Shown: positions 10,546-22,821 of the stretch, piece after piece | Position numbering within the stretch: the stretch's first letter is position 1 | How the letters are laid out: each line of letters starts with the position of its first letter | Assembly (NCBI RefSeq): GCF_050947875.1 | Contig: NC_134569.1 | Coordinates: forward strand, 35,873,277-35,937,276 | DNA from: Dermacentor variabilis | Taxonomy: Eukaryota; Arthropoda; Arachnida; Ixodida; Ixodidae | Length of the DNA stretch: 64,000 nt | Reading direction: 5' to 3' | Notes under the pieces: generated by a model | Database searches by the model: none | Told to the model about the DNA's origin: nothing | The model's input: only the letters and a program-made list of their open reading frames with translations | Made by a program: the position numbers and the translations under genes

Positions 10546-11992
10546 CATGTTCAAGATGGACCTTTTTGTGCGATCTCTTCGTTCAGCTATAGTGTTTCGG
10601 TTTCAAGGCTGGATGCCGCTTGATTTTGTTTGACTTGACACTGCTGACATTTTCCGTGCCGCGTTTTTAAACGCTGAGACACTTTAAATTCGAACCTCCA
10701 CATTTCTCGAGGGCCAACTTCAGCGCTCTCGTTCTTTTTTTTCTTTTTTCACACTTCCTCAGCGCCTCTTTTTATCGAGATGAAAGGCACTGCCCTACTT
10801 TTCCCGCCGGCTGGAAGCCGTGTAGCAGAAGTGGGTGCTTCTGTTCCGGTTTGTGTTTGGAATAATCATTGCTGCTGCTTGCTGGCGCATTTTATCTGGA
10901 GTGTGTTATTTTACAGTTTCTATAACGCTGTGGGTTCCTCTGCGCTCTGCCACGACGAAGGCGAGCCCGGAATTCGACTCTAGCCGCCCGATTTGATTAG
11001 CGCCGCACTTAAGACGCTCTCTTATTTGATGTATATACGCTTTATTCAGTTCATTGATTTTCGTATGTCGCGCTGCGAGCGTCCTAATTTTTAACGCTCC
11101 AGAGTACAAAGAAACGTATATCTCCTGGTGGAGCTTTTCTGCGAAGTGTACCAACGCCTGGTTATGGAGGAGCAAAATATAGGATGTCATTAGGCACCTA
11201 CTCCCTACATGTGCAGAATCTGCTCATGGGTACTTTTATCTATATATAATTAAGACCTCACTCAATTGTAAACCTCTGCGTAAAGCATCGGCTAGCATTC
11301 ATTACTACGAACATCAAACGGTATTGAAGGTATTCTTTCTCTGGTTAAATAGTGACCAACGATGTATTTCGAAACTCTTTCGCAAGTCATCATGAGCATT
11401 TTATCACTCGCTTTCTTCTCATCTTCCATTCCACTTCACATTTGCATAGACAAGATACTAGAAACCATCGACAACATCGAGAAGTAAAGTACGGTAAGTG
11501 ACCACAAAGTCCGAATGTTTAAAGTTAATCAGTTTTCTGTTGTACACGCCAATCGTGTGTATACCTTTAAACATGCAAAGAACACTATGGCTCCGGGGCC
11601 CACTGAACCTCAACGCAGCGGTGTGTGCAATCAAAATTTACTAACACAGCAACGAAAGACTCTCCGGCGTTTCCAACACGTGGCTTTTTAGCACCTGACG
11701 CGACAGCCGTTACGATACCGTCCCTATGTTCCAATGTGATGGCCTTTCGCTTATGCTTTCCACTTGGCTCGCTCACATTGTCGGGAACGGGGCGAAACAG
11801 CGACGCGGTACAGCTAGCACGCAGCGATGCGAATTATCCGTCGTGTTCGAGCAGCACGTGGCCCACAATACGGCGCGCCGATTACGCAGCTGGGGCGGTA
11901 TTCTCGGGCGACCTCCACGACTCTCGAAGATGGTTTCACCTTCCTGAAATTCGCGAACCCGTCGCGAGAAAGAGAGAGGCAGAGAAAGAACT
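10546..11992. other. Intergenic stretch, no supported gene
   Basis: T-rich and mixed sequence with short unsupported ORFs only. No repeat structure stands out. Confidence 0.5.
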
Positions 11993-12154
11993 TTATTTAT
12001 CCCATCTTAAAGGGAAAGGGGCTGCGAGAAGAAGGCGAGGAAGGTTATACAACTCGCGGTAGGCTTCTTCTACCACCTCAACCCACCTCGGGATAGCTTC
12101 CTGAAGTTCTGGGTTGCAGCATGCTCCTGGCAGCCTCTCACAGCTCCCTACTAC
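11993..12154 (-). pseudogene. C-terminal fragment of a possible retroelement ORF, ending at a poly(A) signal
   Basis: On the minus strand 53 codons are open before a TAA at 11993-11995, including PELQEAIPRWVEVVEEAYRE and ending PFPLRWDK. The stop codon overlaps an AATAAA hexamer (11992-11997) and is followed by a pyrimidine-rich CTTTCTCT tail. This compact arrangement resembles the 3' terminus of a transposable element. I do not recognise the protein family with certainty. Confidence 0.35.
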
Positions 12155-13639
12155 TTAAACCTCTGCACCCGTCGAAGTATACGGCGACAGAGCTTGGCAC
12201 AGTGCCAGACACGCTGACGTATACGAGGACACGTTCGGCCCTTGAAAGCAAAACTATCGGATCCGCCGCTCTCTCTCGTGTGGCCCCGCGGCTCTGCTTG
12301 GCTTGGCCTGCTTGTGCCGGTTTCACGCAATATTGGAGGTCACGGCTATAGCCCAGCGCGCGCCGCAGTGAGAGAGAGAGCAATGGAGGTACTGGTTTTT
12401 AGCACACCACGCGCAAACATCATAATCGCTACGAGACGTGGCGTAGATAGGCGTGGACTCCGATCTTGGGGGGTGCGCCTAGCTTTGAGATATATGTGCG
12501 GCAGCGAGATAGAAGTGCGGTAAGAAAGGAGCACGGCTTGTGCGCGACCGCCGTTTGCGGTTACGCGAACTCTACGCGAGTGGCTAAGCGTGGCGCACTG
12601 ATCTCAACTAGAGCAATTTCACTTCGTGGAAACGAGGTTTTAAATAAATCTCTTCGTGTTCAAGGGTAATTGCATCGACTTCGTTATATACATTATTTCG
12701 TTATATCCCTTTCCGCCACAACTAGGTTCAAGCGTATTGCATCGGATGTTCCTGCGCGAAGTAGGTGGGTGTAAGCGTACAGAAATAATTTTGTGTATTC
12801 ACCTATCTAAACCTAGATAGCGCTACGTGTTCTGTGCGACAGGAAAGGAAAGGACGAACGGAACGGAGAGAGAAATGACCCCGGGAACATAGCCAAATAA
12901 TGCCACGCATTCAAATACTGATTTCTGTTTCCACACCCTTTTCGCCATTAGCCCTGCGCTGCCGGTCTAACGTTGTCGGGCTGCGTCCACTTCGCCTTTC
13001 TGTCATCCGACGTCACAGAATCGGGAAAAGTCACCGCATCTAAGTGACTTGTACGCATTAAAGATGCATTAATATGCCAAAGAAAACTGACTTTTTTTTC
13101 GAAATAGCCGTACGTTGAGTACCCCTTTCCAAAGGAATAGAAGACGTTTGCCTAACGATCGCTCTGGCACTGGACAGTCGGACCTCCCGGGCTGAACAGT
13201 TTTATTCGCGTATGATTTTTTTTTTATTTTTACGCGGCAGCATAACATTGTGGAACCCTTTCAGCTACGTATGCGACATCGCTTTGTCAATTTTTTTCTT
13301 CTGTGAGATTCCCTTTTAGTGGCATTTTTGTTCTTTCAGCTTCATGCCGTCGTGATTTTCGACCACCCAGCGCAAGCTAAGAAAGGGAAAGCCAGCAATC
13401 TCAGACGCTGGCAGCCCCCTCCTCACCCGCTTGTCTACTTTCAGAGCGCGAACTCGGCCCCACGAAAACCATCTCAATTTCAGCATGCTCCCCACATCTT
13501 GTCAGCCATTGAGATAAGGATAATCTGTCAAAGTAGGCAATGCGATTCGCTTTGAAATCAAACAAAAGTGACCTATACAGGAGAAGAAAGTTTCATTGGG
13601 TGGTTCAAACAAAGGGCTGCAGGCCCGCTGCTTAGAGTG
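12155..13639. other. Intergenic stretch, no supported gene
   Basis: Moderately GC-rich at first (12200-12600), then AT-rich. The small overlapping ORFs lack motifs and splice support. Confidence 0.45.
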
Positions 13640-13712
13640 GCGGTTACGTAAATTTGACGTCAGCACACTGGTACAGAGATTGGAATAGCTTTACGTTATA
13701 GGGCCCCAAAAC
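13640..13712 (+). repeat. Terminal fragment of a TIR element related to the one at 59665-60626
   Basis: GGCGGTTACGTAAATTTGACGT, then GATTGGAATAGCTTTACGTTATAGGG and CCCC match the reverse complement of the left end of the element at 59665. Only one end is visible here, so this is a relic or a solo end. Confidence 0.55.
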
Positions 13713-15116
13713 TGTACCACGCTCAATTTGTTGTGAAATCTAGTATTCAGTAGCGTTCTTTTCATTGTTCTCGGTGAATAGTGTGTGCAAAATTTCGATT
13801 TTACGACTTTTATATTTAGCAAGCATTATCGGATGTTGGAAACGCCATTATTAAAGCTTACGTCCATGATGTGACCCTCAAACAATTGCTCTCTGTGAAT
13901 TTTCGGGTAACGCATAAAAAGCCGCAACATGAAAATTACACAGACGAAGAGGCAACCACGACGACCTGCTGGTTAAATTGTTCTTCGAACCGCGGAAGAT
14001 TACACAAACGTAAGGAAGTGGTGCCTGTAGGGGAGCGCTGGAGGCGCGAATAAATCAATAATCAAAAATGCGCGAATTTGCTGGTGTGAAAGAGGTCATG
14101 CTCATTAGACATATTTTATTTATTATGTCACATGCCACTTGCACTTGATTTTTTGCAATCAAATTTAGCGGAATGAACCCACCTGATTTTGACAGATTTC
14201 CCCGGTGCCCATTCCGACACTGTCAACGGCGTGAACAGGGTTCTTGCACTTTTGTGTCAGCCACAAAAAGCACAGCAACGTAAAGATATTGCAACGAATG
14301 CATATGGCAGTTACGCATAGGCTAAAGTGAAAAGGAGATAATAATAGCTCGTCTATTCTTTTAAGTCCATTAGCTTAGCAGAAGATGAAATAGCTTATTC
14401 GTAATAAAAGTGCTTACAAAAAAGTCAGTGTCCTTCCATTCTGTAAAGAAGGATGGCAGCGATGCTGTGTATGTGGGCCTACTTTTTGCCTACTTTTTAA
14501 AAAGCCTACTTTTTGAAACGAACATGTATACCTCCATATGTGAGCACAGCGTGCAAGTCTGTGAACGGAAGCCTACCGGACTCTTATTTTTAAGTTGAGG
14601 TTCCTAGAAAACGGCGCGTTTCATAGGAATCCCTGCTGGGAGCAGTTGATTTTGGCAGTACGTTAATTCGCGACCGTGCTGTTGGCACATTGCAGCCAAA
14701 CGCTTCCAGTTCTGCTTGCTCACTGCAGTTTGATTCACAGTCATGTCGCCCAAATGAGTTGTGTTCTTTGTTTAATGTCCTGAAAAGTCTCCCCATGTGC
14801 ATCGGCAAGTTCGGCAAAAAACAATAATCTCAATTGATTATCTGAGCGTTATATGAGTACTATAGCGTATGAACACAATACGCGCACCTCCTTCAGCGTT
14901 ACGAATAAGTATCTCTCAATTCAGCCTACTTTTGGTATTCGATGCTGCATCGCGTCCTCTGCAGAATGGGTCCCTAAGAAGGGCGCCACGTTTATACTTG
15001 TGCATTTTTCCTTGTAAAGCCGAAGTTCTTTATAATCGACAGTTGCCGCTTTTTTCTTTCTTTTTTTTTTTGGCTTACACCTGGCTATGCATCCTAATTT
15101 TCGAGCACTAGCTTAG
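13713..15116. other. Intergenic stretch, no supported gene
   Basis: AT-rich sequence with short unsupported ORFs and a T-run near 15060. No feature identified. Confidence 0.45.
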
Positions 15117-15202
15117 GGAGAAGGAAACGGAGATAGCAATGAAAAGGCTGTGAGGTCAATCAGGCGCACATCCGGTTTGCTACCCTACGCAGGGGGATGA
15201 AG

Positions 15203-15241
<39 letters not shown>

Positions 15242-15242
15242 A
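15117..15242. repeat. Short dispersed repeat, copy C, with (GAAA)n tail
   Basis: The same layout as the copies at 4721, 5395 and 26251 is present: a purine-rich start, GGCTGTGAGGTCAATCAGG, TCCGGTTTGCTACCCTACGC and a G-run, here followed by about ten GAAA units (15203-15242). The attached simple repeat suggests it may be the tail of a retroposed short element. Confidence 0.55.
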
Positions 15243-16478
15243 TTACTGTAAAAGTCAGGCGCTGACGCGAGTCGCTTTGTTGCATTTCAGCAGCATTGTA
15301 GTCTGGCTCTTCCAATGGGCTCCTGCAGAGCCTGCCTTCAAAGGAAGCCGGTCTTCAAGCGCATTTCCCTTTCAAGCCTCTCCCTGTAGAAGACATCCCT
15401 GTTCCGGCAGCAGCGCCGTGCAGGAAAGGTCGCAACGAGTCTCCCATGCCTCTTTTCTGCGTCGCTACTGCTCTAGGGCCTCGCTGTTTTCCTTCTTTTG
15501 CCTTTAGTAATCTCCTGATCGCCCCGGGCGATGAAACTTTTGCGTTTTCGTTCTTACCGCGTTTTTTCTCAGTCTGCAGGCATCGATAAATCGTTTTCGA
15601 AGTACCAGCGGACGCATCGCAAGCCAGGGCAAGCACGGCGGGATAGCTTGCGGCAGCGGTGCTGACCGAACAGGGTGACAAGGAGAGGCGGATATCTCGG
15701 GGAACAGCGGGAAAGAGGGGAGGGGGGGGCAGAAGTAAGGGCGGGAGTCGAGATGCCAGGAACATTCTCGTCATTTCTTTTTCTCACTTTAAGCTTCCGG
15801 CCACCGCTTCCGTCTGGCGGTGGTCAGATTTCGGACCGTTTTGTGATGAACTCTTCCCTTTCTTTATTGAATGCTTAATATCATCCTCGAGGACCGCCAC
15901 TAGCTTGGTCCTCGTTGTCCATCGTGCCTTCATTGATTTGTGCTTCGCAGGCGTTAACTTGAAAATTATTCTCGCTCAGCGGGTAGCATTTTAATTTACT
16001 AGGCAGTGCTTTAACCATCATTCTGCGAACCACATCTCACAGCAATACAGGGCAAACCGCGACTGCTTTCTGAGTTGGTCTCGCTTAATTGCTTAATAAA
16101 AGGAACTTTATCATTGGGTATTAAACGCAGTAACGTATAGTTAACAAAAAGAATGAACGTCGTACGCAGGGAAGGCTGACCTAATTTTTCTTTACAGTGC
16201 ACAGAACATATTGAAGTCAATGTCTTCCACTGGTTTCGATGTTGTCAAGTGTTGGAAGGTAAGCGTTTATTGGAATGTGCGATTTTCGCCGGATAGTGCC
16301 ACCGCAGGACAGCAAGAACAGCTACGGATGTCGTTATGGACCATCTGGAGAGCATTCAACTAAATTCGAGATTTTAAGGAAGCAACACCATTGTGGGTTA
16401 TTGAGCATGCGCATTTCATCTTCATGCCATCACCATGATGTCCTCCATCATATTTTCTCTCCTCTCATCTCTTCATAT
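15243..16478. other. Intergenic stretch upstream of the Gypsy element
   Basis: GC-rich between 15300 and 15760, with overlapping ORFs on both strands but no domain, splice or codon-use support. AT-rich afterwards. No gene called. Confidence 0.45.
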
Positions 16479-16632
16479 TGTCACAGTCGGCAATGTGTGA
16501 AGAAGAGGACTATGATGGTGGTCTGAGAGACGACGAGGAAGAGGGTAGTTTTTTTATCGCTGCTCTAGGCTTGTTGGCCCAGCCATTAAAAGCCATCTGT
16601 AAATAGACGCATGCTTCTTCCTTTCCGTAACA
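16479..16632 (+). repeat. 5' LTR of the Gypsy element
   Basis: A 154-base repeat, TGTCACAGTCGG to CCTTTCCGTAACA. It is very short for a Gypsy LTR. It differs from the 3' LTR at four positions, one near the start, one in the middle and two near the end. The sequence directly after it (TCATTGGTGGACG) is where the primer-binding site should lie; I cannot assign the tRNA. Confidence 0.95.
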
Positions 16633-16701
16633 TCATTGGTGGACGTGCGGGGTAATCACTTGTGCAAGACGGAGCTCCGCAGCGGACGTAACCTGGCCAC
16701 C

Positions 16702-17882
16702 ATGTCATCCGAAGGAGAGAGTTCAACCACGGCCCAGTCGTCGCCACCGACGGTCATGCTGGCCCAGCCTCGCGAGCCTGGCATGTTTTCCGGGATCGAC
16801 AACGTTGACGTCGATGACTGGTTGCAGAATTACGAACGGGTCAGCGCACACAACAGGTGGGACAACGTGCTTATGCTGGCCCAATATAATATTCTACCTC
16901 CAGAAAATGGCACGGGTCTGGTTCGAAACACACGAAGAAGAGATTACGAGTTGGGACCAGTGCAAGCAGAAGATTAGAGACTTGTTCGGCAAGCCCGTCG
17001 GCCGCCAACGTGCTGCGAAAAAGGACCTTGGGACCCGTGTACAGACGTCCACTGAATCTTACGTGGCGTATATCCAGGACGCCCTCGCTCTTTGCCGCAA
17101 AGTAGATATCAATATGACAGAGGCAGACAAGGTCAGCCACGTCTTAAGAGGCATCGCGGACGACGCGTTTAACCTGCTTGTTTATAAGAACGTAACAACG
17201 GTCAATGAGATCATTAACGAATGTCGCCGCTTTGAAGACGCGAAGAGTCGCCGCATAGTTCAACAGTTTACGCGGCTGCCCAATACCGCAGCTTCATCGA
17301 CGTGCGAAGACATTTGTCCACCGCCTGAGCCCACCTCCTCCGAGACGTCGTACGTATCGTTCGGCAAGAAATCGAAGCAGCGTCTCCTGCCACGCCTGTG
17401 ACGCAGTGCTTTGACGATTCCAGGCCGCTTGTGTCACTCATTCAGTCGGTCATTCGCCAAGGAGTTGCCAATGTAGGTCTTCCGTCCATCTGCTCCGCCA
17501 GCCGTCCTTTGCTTCGTCGGCTGCCTCTGCCCCTGTTCGCCGGAGCCAATACGGTCCATATCCGGGCTATTGCAACCCGGCTGAACGGCGCACCCATAAT
17601 GATAGACCCATCTGCTTTTACTGTGGACGTGTGGGCCACATCTCTCGCCACTGTCGAAGCTCCTGGCCAGCCCACTCTCGACCAAGCTTTCCCGCCTACC
17701 GCCGCTCCCCACTGAATCCCCGCCCGCCATCCCTCTCCACCGAGGTTGAAGACGCACCTGACAACGCTCGAGCCACCGCTACCAGCCGTTCACCATCACC
17801 CCATAGTCGCCGCTCCCGTTCGCCCCAGCTGCGTCGCTCTCCATCCCCAGCTTACCGTCGCCGCTCTCCGACGGTAAACTAA
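16702..17882 (+). pseudogene. Gypsy gag: capsid and CCHC zinc-knuckle nucleocapsid, frameshifted
   Basis: The likely start is the ATG at 16702 in the context ACCATG, giving MSSEGESSTTAQ. The capsid-like part continues to about 16910, where the frame changes; it resumes in a second frame (ETHEEEITSW, RDLFGKPV, YVAYIQDALALCRKVD). A further frame change after about 17390 leads to the nucleocapsid zinc knuckle CFYCGRVGHISRHC (C-X2-C-X4-H-X4-C, about 17613-17654), followed by an Arg/Ser/Pro-rich basic tail to the TAA at 17880-17882. The two frame changes make it a pseudogene. The 3' end overlaps the start of pol in the -1 frame, consistent with ordinary -1 frameshifting in the active parent. Confidence 0.85.
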
Positions 17883-20800
17883 CTGGGGCAGCTCCTGGAG
17901 GTGACGCTGCTCGAGAACACCAGCCTGAAATTCCTCTGCTGACCCTGCCTACTAATCGAAACCTTCTGGACGTGGACGTGGATGGTTTGCCCGTTACAGC
18001 ATTCATCGACACTGGAGCCCAAATTTCCATTATGAGTGCGGAGCTTCGAACGCGCTTGAGGAAAGTACTGACTCCTGCTCCGACTCGACTGCTCCAGGTC
18101 GCCGACGGTGGAACTCCGGTTGTGCTTGGAATGTGTGCTGCTCGTGTCAGTGTCGCCGGTCGCCACACGTCCGTTTTGTTTAGTGTGCTCGAACGTTGCC
18201 CTCACAATGTGATCCTCGGACTCGACTTTCTGGCCGCCCATTCCGCTCTGATTGACTGTTCCGCCGGCATTGTGCAACTTGACCTACCTCTACCTGTTCC
18301 CGTTGACCTTCCTGCTCAAGCTCCAACTCAGCTTTGTTCCGCGGATTTTATACGCCTGCCATCTCTTCCAGCAACCTGCATCCCTGTCTTAGCCTGCCCA
18401 CCTGTACCTGACGGATACTACGTCCTTACTCCCGCGACTTCAGTCCTGCTTTCTCACAATGTCTCCTTCCCACACACCATCGTTTCTGTTGCTGACAATC
18501 AGACATGTCTTCCTATCCTAAATTTCGGACAGTGTCCACAAGTAGTTCCTCGAGGCATGTCTCTTGCCGCGTTGTCACTGACGCACGGGTGCCACATTTC
18601 CGCTTTATCTGGGGCGCTGCTTAGACCAATGCTCATTCTCCGCCGTCTACATCAGCCCCGACCGACGACTTTACAGAGATGATTGCACCGGACCTCTCGA
18701 CCCAACAAGCCGCAGAGCTCCGTTGCCTCCTCGAGTCCTACTCCGACATTTTTGACCTGAACGATCGCCCTTTGTGTCAAACTACGGTCGTGGAGCATCG
18801 TATAAATACCGGCGATGCAGCACCTGTTCGCCGAAGCCCATACCGGGTGTCGCCTTCTGAGCGACACGTTATCCAGAGCGAGGTTGACAAGATGCTTGCC
18901 AAAGGGATTATTGAACACTCTTCCAGCCCGTGGGCGTCCCCTGTTGTTCTCGTCAAAAAGAAGGATAACAGCTGGCCATTCTGCATTGACTATCGTCATC
19001 TAAACACGATCACCAAGAAAGATGTATATCCACTTCCCCGCATTGACGATGCTCTGGATTGTCTCCACGGTGCCCCTTATTTTTCATCTATAGACCTTCG
19101 CTTTGGATATTGGCAAATTGCCGTGGATGAAATGGACCGTGAAAAGACCGCATTCGTCACACCAGACGGCCTATATCAGTTCCGGGTAATGCCTTTTGGC
19201 TTGTGCAATGCACCGGCGACCTTTGAACGGATGATGGACATGCCCTTGCGTGGTTTGAAATGGTCCATCTGTTTGTGCTACTTGGATGACGTCATCGTAT
19301 TCTCCAACTTTTGCGACTAATCTTGAAAGACTTTCATCTGTTCTTTCTGTTTTTCGCACCGCCGGCTTGCAGCTCAACTCGTCCAAGTGCCACTTCGGTC
19401 ACCGCCAAATAACCATGCTCGTACACCTCGTCGATTCGTCAGGCATTCGCCCCGACCCCGCTTAAGTTCATGCTGTGCAGAATTTCCCCGTACCAACTTG
19501 TGCCAAAGATGTTCGCAGCTTTATTAGCCTTTGCTCGTACTTCCGCAGGTTTGTGGAAAATTTCGCCCATGTTGCCCGTCCCCTGACTGACCTCCTGAAG
19601 AAAGACGTTCCTTTCTGTTGGGGCTCTGAACAAGCGTCTGCTTTCTCGCAGCTCATCACACTGCTCACCACACCTCCTGTTCTCGCCCATTTTGACGCCT
19701 CCGCTCCGACAGAAATCCGCACTGACGCTAGTGGCTACGGCATCGGCGCAGTTTTAGCTCAACGCCAATGTGGGCCCGACCGCGTCATTGCCTACGCCAG
19801 CCGCCTCCTCTCTCCCGCAGAGCGCAATTACTCGATTACTGAGCGCGAGTGTCTCGCCCTCATTTGGGCGGTGGGCAAGTTCAGACCCTATATATATGGT
19901 CGGCCATTTACGGTTACAACCGACCACCACGCCCTTTGTTGGCTTTCCTCCCTTAAGGATCCCACCGAACGCCTCGGCCGCTGGGCCCTACGGCTGCAGG
20001 AATACACATACACTGTGGTCTACAAGTCGAGTCGTCTACATCAGGACGCCGACAGCCTGTCTCGTCATCCCGTCGATGTACCGGACGGCTTAGTGGATGT
20101 CGCACCGATCTGCGTTCTTTCGCTCTCTGCCTTGCAAGACATTGGCGCTGAACAACGATGCGATGAGTCGTTACGTCCCATTATCGAACGCCTCCTCTCT
20201 GATCCGTCTGACCTATCCCTTCACATGTTCCTACTACAAAATGGCATCCTGTATCGCCGCAACATGCACCCCGAGGGGCCCGAGCTCCTAACCGTCATTC
20301 CGTCGCATCTGCGACAGACTGTACTGCAGCAACTGCACGACGTTCCCACCGCTGGACACCTTGGCGTTACGCGGACCTATGACCGAATTCGGCGACGGTT
20401 TTTCTGGCCCCGTCTCAACCGCTCCATTCGGCGCTATGTTGCCGCGTGTGAGTCGTGTCAACGCCGGAAAAGACCAGCTGTGCCTCCTGCCGGACTGCTG
20501 CAGCCTTTGGATATACCGGCCGACCCTTATTTTCGCGTTGGTGTTGATCTTCTCGGACCATTCCCTATATCGAATGACTGAAATAGGTGGGTTGCCGTCG
20601 CTACGGACTATACAACTCGCTATGCCATTACTAGAGCCCTACCGACCAGCTGCGCTACAGAGGTCGCTGGTTTCTTGCTTCACGAGGTTATCTTGCACCA
20701 CGGTGCACCTCGTCAACTTCTCACCGATCGCGGCAGATACTTTCTTTCCAAAGTCATAGACGACCTACTTCGATCATGTGCTACTAAGCACAAACTTACT

Positions 20801-21391
20801 ACCGCTTACCATCCTCAAACTAACGGTCTTACCGAACGCCTGAACCGCACATTAACTGACATGCTAGCAATGTATGTTTCCTCCGATCATCGCGACTGGG
20901 ACATTGCTCTACCATTTGTCACGTTCGCCTACAATTCCTCGCGCCACGACACAGCAGGCTATTCCCCCTTCTATCTCCTCTTAGGCCGTGAGCTAACTTT
21001 GCCTTTCGAGACACTCCTCTCGACCACGCTCGACTCGCCGACAGAGTACACGCGGGATGTCATAACCACAGCGACCCAAGCACGCCAGATTGCCCGGATT
21101 CGCCTTTCGGCTTCACAGACACGCCAGAAGTGCCGTTACGACCAGCGCCATCACGACGTGCATTACGAACCAGGTGCTCTTGTGCTAGTCTGGTATCCAA
21201 CTCGGCGTGCTGGTCTTTCGGAGAAATTCCTCTCGCGATACTATGGCCCTTACCGCATCCTTCGCCAGGTGACCCCTGTCACATATGAAGTGTCTCCGCT
21301 GGATGCCACGGTGCCTTCACCTCTCTCTGACATCATCCACGTCAGCCGTCTCAAACCTTACCTTTCTCGGACAGATGAGCCGCACCAATAA
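17867..21391 (+). pseudogene. Gypsy pol: protease, reverse transcriptase, RNase H and integrase, broken
   Basis: The aspartic protease is shown by AFIDTGAQISIM (about 18000-18035) and ILGLDFL. Reverse transcriptase follows (KKKDNSWPFCIDYRHLN, DLRFGYWQI, and the catalytic CYLDDVIVFS near 19275-19305). RNase H follows (IRTDASGYGIGAVLAQ, ERECLALIWAV, TTDHHALCWL), then integrase with an HHCC zinc finger (GHLGVTR...CESCQRRK) and a DDE core (VGVDLLGPFP, LLTDRGRYF, YHPQTNGLTERLN). A GPY/F-like C-terminus (FLSRYYGPYRIL) is present and there is no chromodomain. Breaks: the protease and RT are in different frames near 18680; an extra base in a T-run near 19310 shifts the frame; in-frame stops occur near 19463 and at 20579-20581. 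It cannot act without a helper. Confidence 0.9.
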
Positions 21392-21414
21392 GGTGCTTTT
21401 TCCGACGGGGGTGA

Positions 21415-21568
21415 TGTCACAGTCGGTAATGTGTGAAGAAGAGGACTATGATGGTGGTCTGAGAGACGACGAGGAAGAGGGTAGTTTTTTTATCGCTGCT
21501 CTACGCTTGTTGGCCCAGCCATTAAAAGCCATCTGTAAATAGACGCACGCATCTTCCTTTCCGTAACA
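21415..21568 (+). repeat. 3' LTR of the Gypsy element
   Basis: A 154-base repeat identical in length to the 5' LTR with four substitutions, and immediately downstream of the G-rich polypurine tract. Followed by ATAT, matching the base quartet left of the 5' LTR. Confidence 0.95.
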
Positions 21569-21572
21569 ATAT

Positions 21573-22821
21573 GAACATTAGCAAGCTGGAATAACATACT
21601 CACCTCTCAGCCCTTCCTACAATAAATTCGTCTCCTCCTCGACAGAAGAATCCACGCAAATCAAACTCATAAGCGATGCCCCACCTATCATTTGCGTGCT
21701 GTCGGTGCTCCACTGAAAGTGCGCGCGCATGGTGATTACCTGCAAACTTCGCCTGGCTTTGAGCTCTATTTAGATACCTCAAAACACATGGTTGCACTTG
21801 AATGCGTTCGTTGTTTCTCATTGCGCCACTGGTGCTGTTGTGTACAAGGCCAATCAACAGCAACTTAGACGCTATCGATTTCATTATACAAGATACGAAA
21901 GGTAGCACAGACGTCTCTTTTCTCTCATTTCAGTGCTCTATAGCACGCAAATGCTTCCTTGTCGTTTGATGCCGTTTGTTCATTCTGACCGTTACATGGC
22001 CGTCGGCAGTCTAAAATTAGTCAATATTTCCATCAGTTGGCCAATCCCGCATTGTAAGTGTACTTGCGATGAATATAATATGTAGAATAAAAAGTATTTC
22101 AACCAACACTCGCAACCCATCCCCGACTAATATGCTAAGCTTGGTTAGGTTATTGCTAATACACCTTAGCGAACGAATTGTCACGTGAGAACAGGACGCA
22201 AGGAATTGATCTTTCTATTCGATTCAACCGCACAACAATCTCATTCAATCCATCATCAGCATACGTGAAAGAAAGCAAAGAATAATTATTGTATAATCAC
22301 AAAACTGACTAAACACTGTTTTACTTACCACTCTGCACGCAGGCACATGCCACACAATATTTTCACGTTGTAGTGACAGCGAATGACACATAGCGAAAGC
22401 TGTGAATCGCGAAAGTAACCCTTTATTGGACGAGACTGTGCCCAGGAAAACCAAGCAGCAGCCAAGCAAACGATATCGACGAGCACAGTTTGGGATCGTC
22501 GAAAATCTGATCAGCGGGTCAAGCGCGTCGGTTTTTATAGATGACTCGATGAAGGTTTCAGCGTAACCGTGGTGCTCGCGCGCCTTCCAATAAGTCAACG
22601 ATAACATTCAAGAAACTTCCGATACATACCGGCACAACTTGCGCCGAGCGATAACGCAGAAGACTTATTAGCCGGTGAAAATTAGTCAGTGGATGGAGTA
22701 TGATAAACAAGTAAAAGTGGCAATAGTGTTGCTGACTTTGATCGCGAGATCTCTGACTTGCCTCAGTATTTTCTTTAAACCAATTTCAACACAAGACAAA
22801 GATGGAATTATCAGCACTGTG
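21573..22821. other. Intergenic stretch between the Gypsy and RTE elements
   Basis: AT-rich sequence with no supported ORF or splice structure. The last part, from 22675, is open in the same frame as the RTE fragment only by chance. Confidence 0.5.

Larger units (their letters stand above)
16479..21568 (+). mobile_element. Ty3/Gypsy LTR retrotransposon, complete but coding-defective
   Basis: Two 154-base LTRs bracket gag, protease, reverse transcriptase, RNase H and integrase, in the Ty3/Gypsy order. Each LTR starts TGTCAC and ends GTAACA. The 4-base sequence ATAT flanks the element on both sides (16475-16478 and 21569-21572), a plausible target-site duplication. A G-rich tract (GACGGGGGTGA) directly precedes the 3' LTR and is the probable polypurine tract. 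No envelope gene is present: the integrase ORF ends 23 bases before the 3' LTR. Four mismatches separate the LTRs, so the insertion is fairly recent, yet the coding region already has several frameshifts and stops. Confidence 0.95.

Noticed and set aside
15203..15242. CRISPR-like or satellite array
   Set aside because: It is a simple GAAA microsatellite; no direct repeat and spacer structure exists anywhere in the window.
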